From assembly GCA_019359505.1 (NCBI GenBank), contig JAHHHD010000010.1:106043-170042 (forward strand): DNA of 64,000 nt, given 5' to 3'. Position 1 is the first letter of the stretch. Every line of letters begins with the position of its first letter. Shown here piece by piece: positions 63,897-64,000 of the stretch. Source of the DNA: Drouetiella hepatica Uher 2000/2452. GTDB lineage: Bacteria > Cyanobacteriota > Cyanobacteriia > Elainellales > Elainellaceae. Both the position numbers and the translations under genes were made by a program. Below the pieces are notes generated by a model. That model was not told where the DNA came from and searched no databases. It saw nothing but the letters and a program-made list of their open reading frames with translations.

Positions 63897-64000
63897 CTAG
63901 GAGGAGTTAGCCGTTTGGGTGGGTGGAGAGCCGTAGAGCATAAAGTCAATTAAGGATTGCCAACTCTCAAACAGGAGATATTTAGTCAGGCTGACAATAT
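63897..64000 (-). CDS. C-terminal end of a gene continuing past the window
   Basis: On the minus strand one frame is open from the window edge to a TAG at 63897, giving 34 residues (SLTKYLLFESWQSLIDFMLY then GSPPTQTANSS). It looks protein-like but is too short to assign. Confidence 0.35.
   Translation of the reverse strand, partial: IVSLTKYLLFESWQSLIDFMLYGSPPTQTANSS

Noticed and set aside
1..64000. tRNA, rRNA or transposase genes
   Set aside because: No T-loop-like GGTTCGA context with matching acceptor stems and no transposase motifs were seen; absence was not tested by software.

Overview
The window is a cyanobacterial chromosome segment. GCGATCGC (HIP1-type) octamers recur through most of it. 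Several genes belong to cyanobacteria-typical families: CP12, GlgC of 429 aa, an NblB-type HEAT protein, DUF1830, DUF760 and DUF3146-like small proteins, and System II cytochrome c maturation (Ccs1 plus CcdA). The mix fits a Leptolyngbya-like filamentous cyanobacterium, but the genus is inference. I see no rRNA, tRNA, CRISPR array, prophage or transposase gene.

Layout. 0-6.2 kb: a DNA-binding-like protein, a 57-aa ribbon-helix-helix protein, a GHL10/DigH-like glycosidase, a DUF389 membrane protein and a PA14-M23 protein. 6.2-16.1 kb: two very large RTX-tailed proteins combining endonuclease/exonuclease/phosphatase and phytase-like modules, bracketed by inverted copies of one ~100-bp repeat. 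16.3-25.9 kb: fasciclin protein, pentapeptide protein, glgC, a P-loop kinase-like protein, a DnaJ-type chaperone, a lipoprotein ABC binding protein, a YqgF-like protein, an RlpA-like protein and small cyanobacterial proteins. 26.0-34.8 kb: endonuclease V, a UDP-glucuronate/UDP-xylose pair, leuCD, tsaE, cp12, a WGxxGxxG-type small protein and purN. 34.8-38.5 kb: an orphan sugar permease and a small-gene cluster (two HTH proteins, HicB-HicA, an unknown gene) lying between an intact and a broken copy of one small gene. 38.6-45.8 kb: ccs1, ccdA, a DUF3445 heme demethylase-like gene, a DICT/HD sensor translationally coupled to a pentapeptide protein, and a radical SAM protein. 46.1-53.1 kb: DUF1830, trmL, a LysM/M23 hydrolase with a long leader, glsA, nblB and a CBS protein. 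53.3-62.4 kb: a visibly G+C-richer block on the minus strand with two exported S33-type hydrolases around an exported amidase, an MscS channel, an unrecognised exported protein and a secreted SH3-like gene broken by one stop codon. 62.4-64 kb: tandem repeats, a nucleoside phosphorylase-like gene and the edge of another gene.

How the genes fit together. Cell-envelope remodelling is a theme (GHL10 glycosidase, two M23 proteins, RlpA, UDP-xylose supply). Nutrient scavenging is another: the RTX proteins for organic phosphate and nucleic acids, and the hydrolase-amidase block probably for peptides or amides. Carbon and nitrogen metabolism is represented by GlgC, CP12, LeuCD, GlsA and NblB.

Between genes, the window holds several families of palindromic MITE-like repeats (copies intact, nested, truncated and chimeric) and many 14-19-bp tandem duplications. 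These repeats and the RTX locus between inverted repeats are the least explained structures here. All calls were made by eye from sequence; no database search was run.
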